Of a DNA stretch of 51,758 nt, positions 51,401 to 51,758 are shown in pieces. This DNA comes from Bacteroidales bacterium. Lineage in GTDB: Bacteria; Bacteroidota; Bacteroidia; Bacteroidales; JAQUTK01. The DNA is taken from NCBI GenBank assembly GCA_028709785.1, contig JAQUTK010000027.1, positions 1 through 51,758 of the forward strand, written 5' to 3'. Under the pieces are notes generated by a model that saw only the letters and a program-made list of their open reading frames with translations, had not been told where the DNA came from and ran no database searches. Every line of letters starts with the position of its first letter. Within the stretch, counting starts at the first letter, position 1. The translations under genes and the position numbers were made by a program.

Positions 51401-51632
51401 ACTAGTGTCCACTAAAAGAAATTAAGACATAATTAAAATTCATCTTCAATCTCAGACACTTGCGAGAGTAGGCTCTTGATAGGGTATAGCCCAACTTACC
51501 AATATAGATTGGTTCAATTCTTTCTTATGGAGTAAATCTGGGAATTCAAATCGTGGACACAAAAATTCGCTTGTAAATTGCATAAATCCAATTGGTTATA
51601 GGAAAATATTTTAGCATTTAGTGGACACTAGT
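51401..51632. mobile_element. 232-bp MITE-like non-autonomous element
   Basis: ACTAGTGTCCACTAAA (51401-51416) and its exact reverse complement (51617-51632) are terminal inverted repeats. The direct repeat GATTACTCCCC flanks both sides (51390-51400 and 51633-51643), the expected target duplication (9-11 bp, because the inverted repeat can also be read one base longer). The inside is AT-rich with no coding frame, and a subterminal copy of the tip core GTGGACAC lies at 51553-51560. Removing it and one direct repeat rejoins the BspA-type gene in frame. Confidence 0.85.
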
Positions 51633-51758
51633 GATTACTCCCCATTCTTCGATGGCTATTATTTTGTTATTGTCAATAGCTTTAAAGCTTGCTTGCTGTC
51701 CTGACTGAACTTTCATCGAAAGTGTCAGAGCAATGAAAGCTGACAAGATATATGTAAT
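51633..51758 (-). pseudogene. 5' fragment of the split BspA-type gene (start outside window)
   Basis: Reading leftward from the window edge, the frame encodes a signal-peptide-like stretch (YILSAFIALTLSMKVQS) and then GQQASFKAIDNNKIIAIEEW followed by GVI, ending at the direct repeat. After excision of the element this runs without a break into MNNDSANYG of the downstream part. The start codon lies beyond 51758. Confidence 0.8.

Overview
The window is a chromosomal stretch from a member of the Bacteroidales (Bacteroidota). The evidence is the gene content (BspA-type leucine-rich repeats, exported GH2/GH36/GH43/GH105 enzymes, short RpoD-type sigma factor, fused OadA with ESMKT biotin site), the recurring -7 promoter box TAnnTTTG without Shine-Dalgarno sequences, and two proteins ending in type IX secretion-like tails. 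Those tails fit Parabacteroides or a relative better than Bacteroides proper, but I cannot fix the genus. I see no tRNA, rRNA, CRISPR array or intact transposase.

Layout. 1-7.3 kb: the end of a GH2 beta-galactosidase, clpB, a GH43 glycosidase, a beta-propeller protein with a type IX tail, and a 3' scrap of a second GH43 gene. 7.3-9.8 kb, minus strand: esterase, two-helix membrane protein and beta-helix lipoprotein. 10-12.5 kb: flavin reductase, then an ECF sigma operon (sigma, membrane anchor protein, CpxP/ZraP-like sensor, Cys-rich exported protein). 12.5-20 kb: GH36 alpha-galactosidase with a cupin gene, an outer-membrane-type protein, an S9 peptidase, a formate/nitrite channel and a TonB-C-like exported protein. 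20.2-22.6 kb: an AbiE type IV toxin-antitoxin pair with a palindromic promoter, then 0.7 kb of non-coding DNA with a degraded ORF and a large hairpin. 22.6-26 kb: a pair of exported TldD-like proteins, only the first with the metallopeptidase motif.

26-27.5 kb: an SPFH protein and a GTG-started ribbon-helix-helix protein, flanked by two copies of a 57-bp terminator-like repeat. 27.5-33.6 kb: an 833-residue GH2 enzyme and the sodium-pumping decarboxylase operon oadG-oadA-oadB. 33.7-39.6 kb: a DUF2461 protein, a YqhD-type aldehyde reductase, and divergent threonine-catabolism genes (kbl-pgeF-B3/4 leftward, threonine dehydrogenase rightward). 39.6-44.3 kb: prs, a GH105 hydrolase and a soluble hybrid histidine kinase. 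44.4-46 kb: thiM-thiE behind a TPP riboswitch and terminator. 46-51.8 kb: an RpoD-family sigma factor, a GH28-like/jelly-roll pair probably aimed at pectin, and a BspA-type surface protein.

The most notable structural finding is at the right edge. A 232-bp element with perfect 16-bp terminal inverted repeats, flanked by a direct repeat of about 11 bp, splits the BspA-type gene from its signal-peptide exon-like 5' end. Removing the element plus one direct-repeat copy (243 bp) restores one continuous reading frame. Other points for a second look are the AbiE operator, the duplicated terminator around the SPFH/RHH unit, the duplicated box before the ECF sigma gene and its partner, and the active/inactive exported TldD pair.
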